Position numbers and translations under genes: made by a program
Assembly (NCBI RefSeq): GCF_014876185.1
Contig: NZ_JADALJ010000001.1
Span: forward strand, 1,717,501 to 1,781,500
Length of the DNA: 64,000 nt
Direction: 5' to 3'
Source: Rufibacter sp. LB8
Lineage (GTDB): Bacteria > Bacteroidota > Bacteroidia > Cytophagales > Hymenobacteraceae
Shown here: one piece after another, positions 44,233-53,185 of the stretch
Layout of the letters: every line of letters starts with the position of its first letter
How positions within the stretch are numbered: the stretch's first letter is position 1
Notes under the pieces: model-generated
What the model was told of the DNA's origin: nothing
Databases searched by the model: none
What the model saw: only the letters and a program-made list of their open reading frames with translations

Positions 44233-45213
44233 ATGCAATTCAGAACTGAGATAGAGATTCCCGCTGCGGCCAAGCCTTTAGACCGCGCGCAGGGCATTGT
44301 AACGCTGGGCTCCTGCTTTGCCGAGGTGATAGGTCGGAAATTGGAGCAAACCAAGGCGAAGGCGCTGGTCAACCCGTTCGGGACGGTGTTTAACCCGCTG
44401 TCGGTGCACAAGCTGGTAGCCGCGGCATTGACGCAGGATTTTGAGTTTCTGGAGCAAGGAATGGTGCAGCAGCAAGGGCGTTGGGTTCATTATGATTTCC
44501 ATTCGTCGTTTGCGCAGGAACAGCCAGAGGTTTTGCTGCAGAACCTGAGGGAGAAGCTGATACAAGTGGGTGAGTTCCTGAAAACGGCGCAGGCTTTGTT
44601 GCTCACGTGGGGCACGGCTTTTGTGTATGAACGGCTAGACACCGGCGCTGTGGTGGCCAACTGCCACAAGGTGCCGCAGAAACAATTCAACAAACGGCTG
44701 TTGCCCCTAGAGGAAATTCAGGAAAGCACGAAGCGGACCCTGAATTTGCTTCAAACGCATTGCCCTCACCTGCAGGTCATCCTCACAGTGTCGCCGGTGC
44801 GGCACTTGAAAGACACCTTGCCCTTGAACAGCGTAAGCAAAAGTCTGCTGCGGGTGGCCGCGCACCTGGCCCAGGAACAACATGCCCAGGTTTCATATTT
44901 CCCCGCGTATGAACTGCTGTTAGATGACCTGCGCGACTACCGGTTTTTCAGTGATGACCTGCTCCATCCCTCTTCCCTGGCCGAGGAGTACATCTGGAAC
45001 AAGTTCTTGCGTGCGTACGCCGACCCCACCTTCATCCATTTTTTAGACCGTTGGCAACAGTTGTCCAGAGACTTGGCGCACAAACCGTTCAACCCAGAGA
45101 GCCCGGCCCACCAGGCATTTCTCCAAAAACTGCTGCAGCGTCTGCAAGCCTTGGCCTCCGAAGTTGATGTGACCGAAGAAATAGCCGCGGTGCAAACCCA
45201 AATCCTTCAGTAA
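44233..45213 (+). CDS. GSCFA-domain protein
   Basis: 326 residues from ATG 44233. The name-giving motif is TLGSCFAEVIGRKL near residue 25, and NPFGTVFNPLS follows; the fold resembles SGNH/GDSL esterases, with a later SPVRHLKDTLPLNS and HPSSLAEEYIW containing the putative His. Found widely in Bacteroidota; substrate unknown. No signal peptide. The frame upstream of this ATG (from 44170) lies in the MITE, so it is excluded. Confidence 0.87.
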   Translation: MQFRTEIEIPAAAKPLDRAQGIVTLGSCFAEVIGRKLEQTKAKALVNPFGTVFNPLSVHKLVAAALTQDFEFLEQGMVQQQGRWVHYDFHSSFAQEQPEVLLQNLREKLIQVGEFLKTAQALLLTWGTAFVYERLDTGAVVANCHKVPQKQFNKRLLPLEEIQESTKRTLNLLQTHCPHLQVILTVSPVRHLKDTLPLNSVSKSLLRVAAHLAQEQHAQVSYFPAYELLLDDLRDYRFFSDDLLHPSSLAEEYIWNKFLRAYADPTFIHFLDRWQQLSRDLAHKPFNPESPAHQAFLQKLLQRLQALASEVDVTEEIAAVQTQILQ

Positions 45214-45544
45214 CAGATTCTGTTTTCGGCTTCATTTTCAGAAATGAGCCCTAAAACAGAAAACGTCTACTATAAGTTCACGCCTTTTTTTAAGCCAAAT
45301 ACTACTTCCTTTTTATTCGGCGGCAGGTACTAGAATGGTGAAAAATAGTTTAGCACTTTTTACGGTATACTCTATAAACCAAGAAAGTTTTTTAATGCAA
45401 AATGATTCAAAACAAAGGAGTTAGGCTTTGTAACGCTTTTCGTCCTTGCACTAAATAAATATCCTGCCGAAATTTGTAAGACAGCTGCGAATGGCTTTCG
45501 TGCCCACGCGCCTGTAAATTTCAACCCATTATAAAACCCCTGAA
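45214..45544. other. Intergenic region before the small secreted protein
   Basis: Contains palindrome copy 17 (45220-45259), then about 285 bp of A/T-rich DNA with no gene. I see no complete TTTG/TAnnTTTG promoter. Confidence 0.6.
45220..45259. repeat. 40-bp palindromic repeat, copy 17
   Basis: CTGTTTTCGGCTTCATTT, centre TCAG, AAATGAGCCCTAAAACAG; ends match as CTG/CAG. It starts 7 bp after the GSCFA stop codon. Confidence 0.82.
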
Positions 45545-46000
45545 GTGAAGAAGTTAATAGTACTGGTAGGATTGCTGTTGGCCTGCGCCACCGCCACCTT
45601 CGCGCAAGACGGATCTGGGTACTGGGCCCGTTTAGACAAAAACCACCCCGAAGTAGCGGTGGAAACCATTCTTAACTCTAACATTGAAACCCCGGAAGCC
45701 GGGTACCGCCTGAACCTGATGTATGATGGGCAGTTCCGGAAGCTGACCCAGGCCAACCATGAACTTATGCTGAGCCATGGCCTCAAGAAAAGCGAACTGA
45801 AAGACTACAAATACGAACTCCTGTTCAAGCACAAAGACCAGGAACTGTGGCTGCCGGTGCAATCTGAGCTTATTGAGCAGTTAAAGCTGGAGTTAGACCA
45901 AAACGAGCCCGTGTTGCTGTACACCACGCTCCTGCAAAACCTAACCCAGGAAGCAACTGCGCAAAAGACTTTGTTAGTAGAAGAGTTCCGGGCCAACTAA
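45545..46000 (+). CDS. Small secreted protein, uncharacterised
   Basis: 151 residues with a clear signal peptide (KKLIVLVGLLLACATATFAQ) and a mature part rich in Leu, Glu and Lys, mainly helical. The start is GTG at 45545; no ATG is available before the signal peptide. I do not recognise a family. It lies upstream of priA with a 64-bp gap and may share its transcript. Confidence 0.7.
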   Translation: MKKLIVLVGLLLACATATFAQDGSGYWARLDKNHPEVAVETILNSNIETPEAGYRLNLMYDGQFRKLTQANHELMLSHGLKKSELKDYKYELLFKHKDQELWLPVQSELIEQLKLELDQNEPVLLYTTLLQNLTQEATAQKTLLVEEFRAN

Positions 46001-46064
46001 TAAGGAAAAACAAAGCCTTCCGTTTACGGTCCGTTTTCACGAACTTTGGCGTAAACTACCCGCT

Positions 46065-48599
46065 TTGACTCCTGAATTAGAATTCCATATTCCGCAAGAT
46101 GACGTCTCTGAACGGGTAACCCTGTTCGCGGACGTCATTTTGCCGTTGCCCCTGCCCAAACTTTTCACCTACCGCGTGCCTTATGAGATGGCCGATGAAG
46201 TGTCTGTGGGTGTGCGCGTGCTGGTGCAGTTTGGGGCCAAGCGGGTGCTGAGCTGCGTGGTGGCGCGCATTCATGAGACGCCGCCTAAAGAGTACCAGGC
46301 CAAATACATTCTGGAAGTCATTGACGAGAAACCGGTGGTCACGGGCCAGCAGCTGCGCCTCTTCCTCTGGATGGCTGAGTACTACCTCTGCACCCTGGGT
46401 GAAATCATCAACGCCGCCCTTCCTTCAGCGCTCAAACTCAGCAGCGAATCTAAGATTCAGTTGCACCCGCAGTTCTCTGAGGAAACCAATGAGTGGCCGC
46501 TTACCCAGCATGAGCAGAACATCATCTTCGCGCTCCGGCAGAAACCGCACCTCACCTTTACGGAGGTGGGCCAACTGCTGCAACTCACCAGCTTCCATAA
46601 AATCATCAAGTCGCTGCTGCTCAAAGACATCATCATTATCTATGAGGAGATTGCTGAAAAGTACGCGCCCAAAGTAGTAAAGAAAATAAGGCTGGCTCCG
46701 ATGTTCGCCACCGACGAGCAGACGCTGGAGGAACTCTTCAACCAACTCGCGCCCAAAGCCAAACAGCTGGATGTGCTGTTGAAGTACGTGCAATTGTGTC
46801 CGCTTATGCAGGATTTAAGCGCCAACGACCAGGGCATTGACAAAAACCTGCTTACTTCCAACCCGCACCTGTCGCTTTCGGCTATTAACACCTTGCTGAA
46901 GAATGGCGTGCTGGAGCAGTTTGAGGTGGTGGTGAGCCGTTTCCCGCTGGCCGAGGGCCGTGGCCCCTTCTTAATGGCCGAACTCTCTCCTGCCCAAGCC
47001 AAGGCCAAAGAAGAGATCCTGGAAAGCTTTGGTGAGAAAGACACGGTGCTCTTGCATGGCATAACCGGCAGCGGCAAAACCGAAGTCTACATTGACTTGA
47101 TTCAGCACGCCGTAGAGGCCGGCGGACAGGTCTTATACTTATTGCCAGAAATTGCCCTCACCGCGCAGATTGTGGTGCGCCTCAAACGCGTCTTCGGCGA
47201 CAGATTGGGTGTGTACCATTCCAAATTCTCAGACAATGAGCGCGTGGAAGTCTGGAACGGCATCTTGTCGGGCCGGTTTCAGGTGGTGGTGGGCGTTAGG
47301 TCTTCCATTTTTCTGCCGTTCCATTCGCTGTCTCTTATTATAGTAGACGAAGAGCACGAGCCGTCTTACAAACAACATGAGCCTGCGCCGCGCTATAACG
47401 CCCGTGAGGTGGCCTTGATCATGGCACAGTTCCATAACGCCAAGACCTTGCTGGGCTCCGCCACGCCATCGGTGGAAACCTATTACCATTGCCAGAGCGG
47501 CCGCTGGGGCCTGGTGAATCTGTTGGAGCGTTACGGCGAAGCCACGTTGCCCGAGGTGGAGTTGGTGGACGTTCGCCAGGAAGGCCTGCGCAAGAACATG
47601 CTCAGCCATTTCTCCCAGAAACTGATCAATGCTCTGGAAGACACGCTGCACCTCAAACAGCAGGCCATCCTGTTCCAAAACCGAAGGGGTTACGCGCCCT
47701 TTATCGACTGTAATGAGTGCGCCTGGATTCCGAAGTGTAAAAATTGCGCGGTCAGTCTCTCGTACCACAAGTATTCCAATGAGCTAAAGTGCCATTACTG
47801 CGGCTACGCCGAAAAGAAACCAAATGATTGCCCGGCCTGCGGGTCTACCATGCTCAAAACGGTGGGCTTTGGCACGGAGAAGATTGAAGACGAACTCAAA
47901 TTAATCATTCCGCAGGCGCGCATCCAGCGCATGGACCTGGACACCACCAAGCGCAAAAACAGTCACCAGCAGATCATTGAGGATTTTGAGCAGATGCGCA
48001 CCGACATTCTGGTGGGCACGCAAATGGTGACCAAGGGCCTGGACTTTGAACACGTGAGCCTGGTGGGCATCCTGAGCGCCGACAGCATCATTCATTACCC
48101 TGATTTCAGGGCGCATGAGCGGGCGTACCAGTTGTTTGTGCAGGTAAGTGGCCGGGCCGGACGAAAAGGCAACAAAGGTAAAGTCTTGATTCAGACGGCC
48201 AACCCCAACCAGCCCATTTTCCAAAGAGTCATTAACCATGATTACCAAGGTCTGTATGAACAGGAGATTGCTGAGCGCCAGAAGTTCCGGTACCCGCCGT
48301 TTGTACGCATCATCAGGATTACGGTGAAACACCCAGAGGCCCGGCCCTGTGAGCAGGCGGCTATCTTGTTGGCCCATGACCTGGTGGACCGCCTGGGCAG
48401 AACCGGCGTGTTGGGTCCAGAGCCGCCGCACATCTTTAAAATCAGAAACCAGTTCCTGCAGGAAATCCATGTGAAACTAGACCGTGACAGCGGCCACTTG
48501 CGCGCCTCCAAGCAGCAGATTCAGGAAGCGGTCTATGCCTTTACGCACCACAAAGACTTCAAAAATCTGCGGGTGGTGGTAGATGTGGACCCTAACTAA
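46065..48599 (+). CDS. priA: Primosomal protein N', DNA helicase PriA
   Basis: Restarts stalled replication forks by reloading the replicative helicase. 844 residues: N-terminal fork-binding domain (LFADVILPLPLPKLFTYRVP), Walker A GITGSGKTEVY near residue 331, DEEH box VDEEHEPSYKQ near 427, zinc-binding Cys cluster CNECAWIPKCKNC through CPACGS (about 549-600), and helicase motifs DILVGTQMVTKGLDFEHV and VSGRAGRKGNKG. The start is TTG at 46065; no ATG precedes LFADVILP, which must be in the protein. No frameshift. Confidence 0.95.
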   Translation: MTPELEFHIPQDDVSERVTLFADVILPLPLPKLFTYRVPYEMADEVSVGVRVLVQFGAKRVLSCVVARIHETPPKEYQAKYILEVIDEKPVVTGQQLRLFLWMAEYYLCTLGEIINAALPSALKLSSESKIQLHPQFSEETNEWPLTQHEQNIIFALRQKPHLTFTEVGQLLQLTSFHKIIKSLLLKDIIIIYEEIAEKYAPKVVKKIRLAPMFATDEQTLEELFNQLAPKAKQLDVLLKYVQLCPLMQDLSANDQGIDKNLLTSNPHLSLSAINTLLKNGVLEQFEVVVSRFPLAEGRGPFLMAELSPAQAKAKEEILESFGEKDTVLLHGITGSGKTEVYIDLIQHAVEAGGQVLYLLPEIALTAQIVVRLKRVFGDRLGVYHSKFSDNERVEVWNGILSGRFQVVVGVRSSIFLPFHSLSLIIVDEEHEPSYKQHEPAPRYNAREVALIMAQFHNAKTLLGSATPSVETYYHCQSGRWGLVNLLERYGEATLPEVELVDVRQEGLRKNMLSHFSQKLINALEDTLHLKQQAILFQNRRGYAPFIDCNECAWIPKCKNCAVSLSYHKYSNELKCHYCGYAEKKPNDCPACGSTMLKTVGFGTEKIEDELKLIIPQARIQRMDLDTTKRKNSHQQIIEDFEQMRTDILVGTQMVTKGLDFEHVSLVGILSADSIIHYPDFRAHERAYQLFVQVSGRAGRKGNKGKVLIQTANPNQPIFQRVINHDYQGLYEQEIAERQKFRYPPFVRIIRITVKHPEARPCEQAAILLAHDLVDRLGRTGVLGPEPPHIFKIRNQFLQEIHVKLDRDSGHLRASKQQIQEAVYAFTHHKDFKNLRVVVDVDPN

Positions 48600-48938
48600 C
48601 TGGTTCCATTTCATCTGGTTCTTCGCCAGAAAGCACCTTCATTTTCAGTTTCTTAGGCCGTTGCCCAAAGCCTTTTCAGCGCCATTCCTTCGGTTTTTCT
48701 GTTTTTGGCCTCATTTCCCAAAATGAGGCCAAAAATAATGTCCCGTTTCGTCCCGCAAAAAGGCGGTCTCGTCACTTGATTTTGCGCCTTCGTCCATAAA
48801 GTGGTCTTTTAACATTTTATTAACTAGCTGGCAAGCAACCTATTCCCGTAATTTGCATCTATATAATCAAAAGCACTACCCCACTAACCAGGCGCGGTGC
48901 TCTACTGGAAAGATTTGAAAACTATAAAAAACAATATT
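48600..48938. other. Intergenic region, priA to cupin gene
   Basis: One palindrome (48699-48738). The rest is A/T-rich with no gene; GTAATTTG (48848-48855) resembles an imperfect -7 box. Confidence 0.55.
48699..48738. repeat. 40-bp palindromic repeat, copy 18
   Basis: CTGTTTTTGGCCTCATTT, centre CCCA, AAATGAGGCCAAAAATAA; the right tip has lost the pairing. Confidence 0.72.
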
Positions 48939-49355
48939 ATGAAAAATCGTTTTACCTCCGCTATTGTTGCCGTTTGTTTAACCCTTGGCATGACCCCAGC
49001 TTTTGCCGGCGGAACCACCAACGGACCCACTACCCGCAACACCAAAGTTTTCGAGCAAGTGCTGAAGACTGATAACCTGCGCATCCTTTCTTTGGAGATG
49101 GCCCCCGGCGAATTCCTGGATTACCACGCTACGCCAGACCAGGCCGCTTACGCTGCGTCTGAAGGCACGCTTAAAATGGTAGCCGCTGACGGAACCGTGA
49201 CCGAACTGCATGTGAAAGCTGGCGACCGTCTGTGGATGGACTTGACCAACTTCAAAAACTGGAACACCGGTGACAAAACCCTTAAAATTATGCTCCTGGA
49301 GCAACCTACTGAGGAGAGCCAGAAAATATTGAACAATTATTTGGTTATCCGCTAA
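48939..49355 (+). CDS. Secreted cupin-like protein
   Basis: 138 residues from ATG 48939. Signal peptide KNRFTSAIVAVCLTLGMTPAFA; mature part with a single cupin-type barrel (LEMAPGEFLDYHATPDQAAY; GTLKMVAADG; VKAGDRLWMD). The usual cupin motif His pair is reduced to one His (YHAT), so metal binding is uncertain. Related small periplasmic cupins occur in many Bacteroidota. A hairpin terminator follows. Confidence 0.7.
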   Translation: MKNRFTSAIVAVCLTLGMTPAFAGGTTNGPTTRNTKVFEQVLKTDNLRILSLEMAPGEFLDYHATPDQAAYAASEGTLKMVAADGTVTELHVKAGDRLWMDLTNFKNWNTGDKTLKIMLLEQPTEESQKILNNYLVIR

Positions 49356-49404
49356 ACCTTAAGGTTTTACCCGCGTAAAACCTTCTACATTCACAATCAA
49401 ATAC

Positions 49405-49470
49405 GCTTAAAAGTAGTCGAACACTATCCGCTTGCGCTCTGGTGATAGACTACTTTTAAGCTATTTTTTT
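49405..49470 (+). terminator. Large hairpin terminator after the cupin gene
   Basis: Fourteen-bp perfect stem GCTTAAAAGTAGTC (49405-49418) with GACTACTTTTAAGC (49448-49461), an inner CTATC/GATAG extension, followed by TATTTTTTT. Confidence 0.85.
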
Positions 49471-49667
49471 GCCCGCTTCTTTCCAGGTAATAAAGGTTTA
49501 GCGAAGTCAGATTCAGCAAGCACAAGGTCCGGTTCAGCGTGAAAATAGTCTGCTTCATCTGAGGATAGTCCGGTTCACTCCCCCTTTTTCGGGGTTCAGT
49601 CAGAAAAACGCCCGGTTCCTCTCCTTTCGGTTGGCAAGGCGCATATTACCCCCCATCTTTGTATCAC

Positions 49668-49825
49668 AATTACAGACCACAGCCCCTGAATCCCTCTCAG
49701 GTTGGTTGATTTCACAGGTACTAAAATTGTAGTTGATTTAAAATCAGCTTCTTCATAAAGTTTAGGTTTATTAAAGTTTTGTTTGTTAGTTTGGTGTAAG
49801 GGGCCCGGAAGATTCCGGGCTTTTT
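49668..49825 (+). ncRNA. Candidate small RNA (promoter-like box to orphan terminator)
   Basis: TTG (49631-49633), 20-bp spacer and CATCTTTG (49654-49661) resemble a promoter (one mismatch in the -7 box). The predicted 158-nt transcript would end at a strong terminator (GCCCGGAA 49803-49810 with TTCCGGGC 49813-49820, then TTTTT). No open reading frame of note lies in it. Alternatively this is the leader of the Rieske gene with an attenuator. Confidence 0.3.
49803..49825 (+). terminator. Orphan rho-independent terminator
   Basis: Eight-bp perfect GC-rich stem with a 2-nt apparent loop and T5. It is upstream, not downstream, of the next gene. Confidence 0.75.
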
Positions 49826-49840
49826 CATGTCCAGACGTTT

Positions 49841-49880
49841 CCGTTTTTGGCCTCGTTTCCAGAAATGAGCCCAAAAACGA
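49841..49880. repeat. 40-bp palindromic repeat, copy 19
   Basis: CCGTTTTTGGCCTCGTTT, centre CCAG, AAATGAGCCCAAAAACGA. It lies 31 bp upstream of the Rieske ATG, so it would be in that gene's leader. Confidence 0.8.
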
Positions 49881-49911
49881 CTTCCCTTTCTCCAGACTCG
49901 TACAAACGCCT

Positions 49912-50238
49912 ATGCCCTGGATAAAACTCTTTGACTCACTCGCCCAGGCCCAGGCTAAAATCCCGGTCCGGAAAGCCACAGCCGTGGTAGTGCAGGGCCA
50001 GGAAATCTGCGTTGCCCATACCGCCGCCGGTTTCTTTGCCGTGGAGAACAGCTGTCCGCACCTGGGCGATGCCCTGAGTCGCGGCACCACCAACTACCTT
50101 AATGAGATTGTGTGCCCCTGGCACAGCTACCGGTTCAACCTGGCCACCGGCCAGGAATGCCAGCACCGCACCAGACCATTGAAACGGTTTGCCTTGGAAA
50201 TACGGGAAGACGGATTATATATAGAACTGCCAGACTAA
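49912..50238 (+). CDS. Rieske [2Fe-2S] protein, ferredoxin-type
   Basis: 108 residues from ATG 49912: a stand-alone Rieske domain. The two ligand boxes are SCPHLGDAL (Cys, His) and VCPWHSYRF (Cys, His), with about 20 residues between them. It resembles Rieske ferredoxins of the NirD/biphenyl type that pass electrons to oxygenases or reductases; the partner is not nearby. The frame upstream of this start is in palindrome copy 19. Confidence 0.93.
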   Translation: MPWIKLFDSLAQAQAKIPVRKATAVVVQGQEICVAHTAAGFFAVENSCPHLGDALSRGTTNYLNEIVCPWHSYRFNLATGQECQHRTRPLKRFALEIREDGLYIELPD

Positions 50239-50273
50239 ATTCACTATTCATTAAAAGGCCTTCTGGAAATTTT

Positions 50274-50313
50274 CTGTTTTAGGGCTCATTTCTGGAGATG
50301 AGCCCCAAAACAG
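50274..50313. repeat. 40-bp palindromic repeat, copy 20
   Basis: CTGTTTTAGGGCTCATTT, centre CTGG, AGATGAGCCCCAAAACAG; ends CTG/CAG. The right tip CAG is shared with the next hairpin. Confidence 0.83.
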
Positions 50314-50343
50314 GAACGCCCACCAAATTGGTGGGCGTTCCTG
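50311..50343. terminator. Bidirectional hairpin between convergent genes
   Basis: CAGGAACGCCCACCAA (50311-50326) is fully complementary to TTGGTGGGCGTTCCTG (50328-50343). It lies between the Rieske gene and the M14 peptidase gene, which converge here. No long T run, so its efficiency as a terminator is uncertain. Confidence 0.65.
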
Positions 50344-50361
50344 TATAAATTATCCTTTAGG

Positions 50362-52902
50362 TTATTGGCCTACCAGAAACACGGCATTCCCGAACATGAG
50401 TTTACCGCCCTGCCAGAAACCTCTGAACAGCGGATTGTCCACCAAATATACTACCTGGCCGCGGCCCATTTCTTGCACGCCCAGCACCAGGCCGTTTTGC
50501 AGTTTGGTTCCGACTTTGGAGCCCACAAACCCGGTAGCTGGGCCTTCAGACTTCACCACGCCCACGTTCCAGCCGTCTTTCAGGAATTGGGGTAGCGTAG
50601 TAGTTCTGATCAAAGCGGTATAGGTATTTCCGTAACCGAACGCCAGTGGGTGCGTGTTGTCCAGACTCACTCTGAACACGGAGCCCTGCACATCCTCAGC
50701 AATGGAGGCACGCTCGCGGTCGCCGTAGCTTTTCAAATCACTGGCACCAGCTTTCTTGGAGGCGGTACTGTCTGTTGAAGGTTTTTTCTTCACCGCGAAA
50801 TCTGGTTTGTCTGCCAGGAAATTCACGGCGCTTTCCATGGCAATTAATCGCCCGCCGGCACGTACCCACTCTTTTACTTTGTTGAGCGTGTTGTCAGAAA
50901 GGATGCGGCTGTAAGAACCGGTGGGCAGAATCAAGACATCGAACTCATGCAAGGGCACGTTGCTGAAATAATCGCCGCCCAACACGGTCACGGGGTAGCC
51001 AATCTGCTGCTCAAAGAAATGCCAGATTTCGCCAAACCCGTACGGTGATACGCCTTCGCCGGTAAGCAAGGCCACGCGCGGAGCCTTGATGTACCTGATG
51101 TTTCTACTCCCGAAGTCTGAGCCCGTGGCCACAAACCCGGTGGTGGTAGACGCCAGTTGTATGCCCAACGAATCTGCCGTACGCGTCACAATCTGGTCTA
51201 ACTTGGAACCCAAGTTTTCATTCCCGGTACGGGTAATGATTAAAGAGCCGGGAGCGTATTTCTGGTTGTTCTGCTCAAACGCTACTTCGGTGGCCCGCAC
51301 GCGCACTTTGGCTTTCAACAAGGCGGCCAGAAAGCGTAAGTCCTGCACGCCCGTCCATTTGGCCAAATACGCGTAGGCTTGTGGGTTGGCAGTGTTGGCC
51401 ACGGCCGGCGCGGCCTTCTGCTGGCCCATATCAATCTTAGATGTAAAAGCAGCGCCTTTTAGGCCATACGCGTAGGGCAATGACCAGGCGGTGATGTCAT
51501 AGGTCACCGAGTCTTCCAGCCGCGCATTGGGCTCAAACAACACGTTTAGCAAGGTAGATTTTGGCTGGTATGAGCTAATGACCAAGTCTCCGGCTTCATA
51601 GCGCACGCTTTCGGTTTTGCCGGTCTGGTAATTGAAGCCTTTGCCTGAGCCTCCACCATTTGCGTAGCCGTAAGAGATCTGCTGACGGTCCAGGTACTCC
51701 GTTAATTCCTTGATACGGCCTTCCTCCCCTTTCACCTTGAACACGTAGCTGCGGTACTGCCCAAATGGTTTAGACAAAGCATCACTGTAGAATTTCTTGA
51801 ACTCGCGCACCACTTGCTCGTGCTTGTCAGACATGGCTTCAATGGTGGCCAAACTTGCGGCGTGGTGGTGGGCAATGCGTTGGCTCAACGTCAAGCTGTC
51901 TCCGTCAGATTTCTGGATGACCACGCCTGCACGGCCACTACCGCCCTGTTCATAGGTCATGGCAATAGCGCCCTGGTAGGTGGGCCAGGTGTCACCGTAG
52001 CTGGGGTAGAACAGGTCAAAGCTCTCGCGGGTGAAGTACAGCCAGTTATTTTTGTCAAAATATTTACGGTTGTATTCGCCTATGAAGTTCTGGGCGTCAC
52101 GCTGCCAAGGCGTGATGGCGTCATGGTACGGCTTGGCCGAAGGCGCGAAATAATACGGGTTGTCCACGCCTTGCTCGTGAAAGTCTGCGTGCAGTTGGGG
52201 CATCCATTGGTTGTAGACTACGGCGCGTTGCTTAGATTCAATCTGTGATTGCCAGGCCCAGTCGCGGTTCAGGTCAAAATAATAGTGGTTAGGGCGTCCG
52301 CCCGGCCAAGGCTCCTGGTGTTCCCAGGCGTAAGGGCTGGCGTTGGGCTGCTGGTTACGCACGCGGTTGTACCACATGGTGTAGCGGTCGCGGCCGTCGG
52401 GGTTCACGCAGGGGTCAATGAGCACCACCGTGTTCTCCAGCCATTTCTGGGTCTGCGCGTTGTTGGGGTTCACCAGGTCATAGAGCACCTGCATCACCGC
52501 CTCAGAACTCACCGACTCATTGCCGTGGATGTTGTAACTGAGCCAGACAATGGCCGGTTGCTTGCCACCGGAAGGTTGACCAGAAAGCAAGCCCGTGTTC
52601 TTGAGATTGTTCGTTCTTATTTCCTCCAGACGCTGCATGTTGGCCGCCGAAGAAAGCGTGGCCAGCACCAATGGTCTGTTTTCATAGGTTTTGCCGTAGG
52701 TCTGCACCTGCATTTTGCCGGGGCTCTGCGTCGCCAGGTAGCGCACGTAGTCCACAATGCGGCCGTGATAGGTGAATTGTTCGCCCAGTTTGTAGCCCAG
52801 GAACTGTTCAGGGGTTTGCAGGGCAGACTGCGCCTGCGCGGCAAAGATACCAAGTGAAAGAAAGACAAGCAGTAGCCAGCGGCTGGCTGTTAGGTTTTTC
52901 AT
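50362..52902 (-). CDS. Secreted M14-family zinc carboxypeptidase
   Basis: 846 residues from ATG 52902. Signal peptide LLLVFLSLGIFAAQAQ; then an M14 catalytic domain with NIHGNESVSSE (zinc His and Glu near residues 126-129) and HADFHEQG (third His ligand). DVLILPTGSY and VKEWVRAGGRLIAMES near the C-terminus form a glutamine-amidotransferase-like (flavodoxin-type) domain often fused to Bacteroidota M14 peptidases. Cleaves C-terminal residues of peptides outside the cytoplasm. The frame continues upstream to 53031 but without signal peptide logic, so the ATG above is preferred. Confidence 0.9.
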   Translation of the reverse strand: MKNLTASRWLLLVFLSLGIFAAQAQSALQTPEQFLGYKLGEQFTYHGRIVDYVRYLATQSPGKMQVQTYGKTYENRPLVLATLSSAANMQRLEEIRTNNLKNTGLLSGQPSGGKQPAIVWLSYNIHGNESVSSEAVMQVLYDLVNPNNAQTQKWLENTVVLIDPCVNPDGRDRYTMWYNRVRNQQPNASPYAWEHQEPWPGGRPNHYYFDLNRDWAWQSQIESKQRAVVYNQWMPQLHADFHEQGVDNPYYFAPSAKPYHDAITPWQRDAQNFIGEYNRKYFDKNNWLYFTRESFDLFYPSYGDTWPTYQGAIAMTYEQGGSGRAGVVIQKSDGDSLTLSQRIAHHHAASLATIEAMSDKHEQVVREFKKFYSDALSKPFGQYRSYVFKVKGEEGRIKELTEYLDRQQISYGYANGGGSGKGFNYQTGKTESVRYEAGDLVISSYQPKSTLLNVLFEPNARLEDSVTYDITAWSLPYAYGLKGAAFTSKIDMGQQKAAPAVANTANPQAYAYLAKWTGVQDLRFLAALLKAKVRVRATEVAFEQNNQKYAPGSLIITRTGNENLGSKLDQIVTRTADSLGIQLASTTTGFVATGSDFGSRNIRYIKAPRVALLTGEGVSPYGFGEIWHFFEQQIGYPVTVLGGDYFSNVPLHEFDVLILPTGSYSRILSDNTLNKVKEWVRAGGRLIAMESAVNFLADKPDFAVKKKPSTDSTASKKAGASDLKSYGDRERASIAEDVQGSVFRVSLDNTHPLAFGYGNTYTALIRTTTLPQFLKDGWNVGVVKSEGPATGFVGSKVGTKLQNGLVLGVQEMGRGQVVYLVDNPLFRGFWQGGKLMFGNAVFLVGQ

Positions 52903-52997
52903 AAAGAAAGTGGGTGGCAACTTGGGTTGCGTTGGTTGGTTCCGTTTAAAAAGGAAAAGTCCGAAAAAAATGCCGAAAACCCAACTGGCGGCATTTG

Positions 52998-53037
52998 TTG
53001 GTTTAGTCCTCATTTCCAAAACAGAGCCCAAAAACGC
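52998..53037. repeat. 40-bp palindromic repeat, copy 21 (degenerate)
   Basis: TTGGTTTAGTCCTCATTT, altered centre, CAGAGCCCAAAAACGC. Decayed in the left arm. Confidence 0.5.
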
Positions 53038-53185
53038 CCTTGTTCCTCTTTTTAAGACGATTATGATCCCTTCATAGGTAATTTAAACGCAGCGGGTGCA
53101 AGGCGCTTGCCATAAAATCCTTATTTTTAGGCCCATGGGCCTTTCCTGAGCCTACCTTATTTTCTGAACTACCAATTGCCAGCCT

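Larger units (their letters stand above)
49356..49911. other. Intergenic region, cupin gene to Rieske gene
   Basis: Holds the cupin terminator (49405-49470), then about 330 bp with no open frame of interest, ending in a second terminator (49803-49825) that has no upstream gene, and palindrome copy 19. See the candidate small RNA. Confidence 0.65.

Noticed and set aside
49596-50093. 165-codon minus-strand frame
   Set aside because: It runs antisense through the Rieske gene and palindrome copy 19 and has no signal or family motif.
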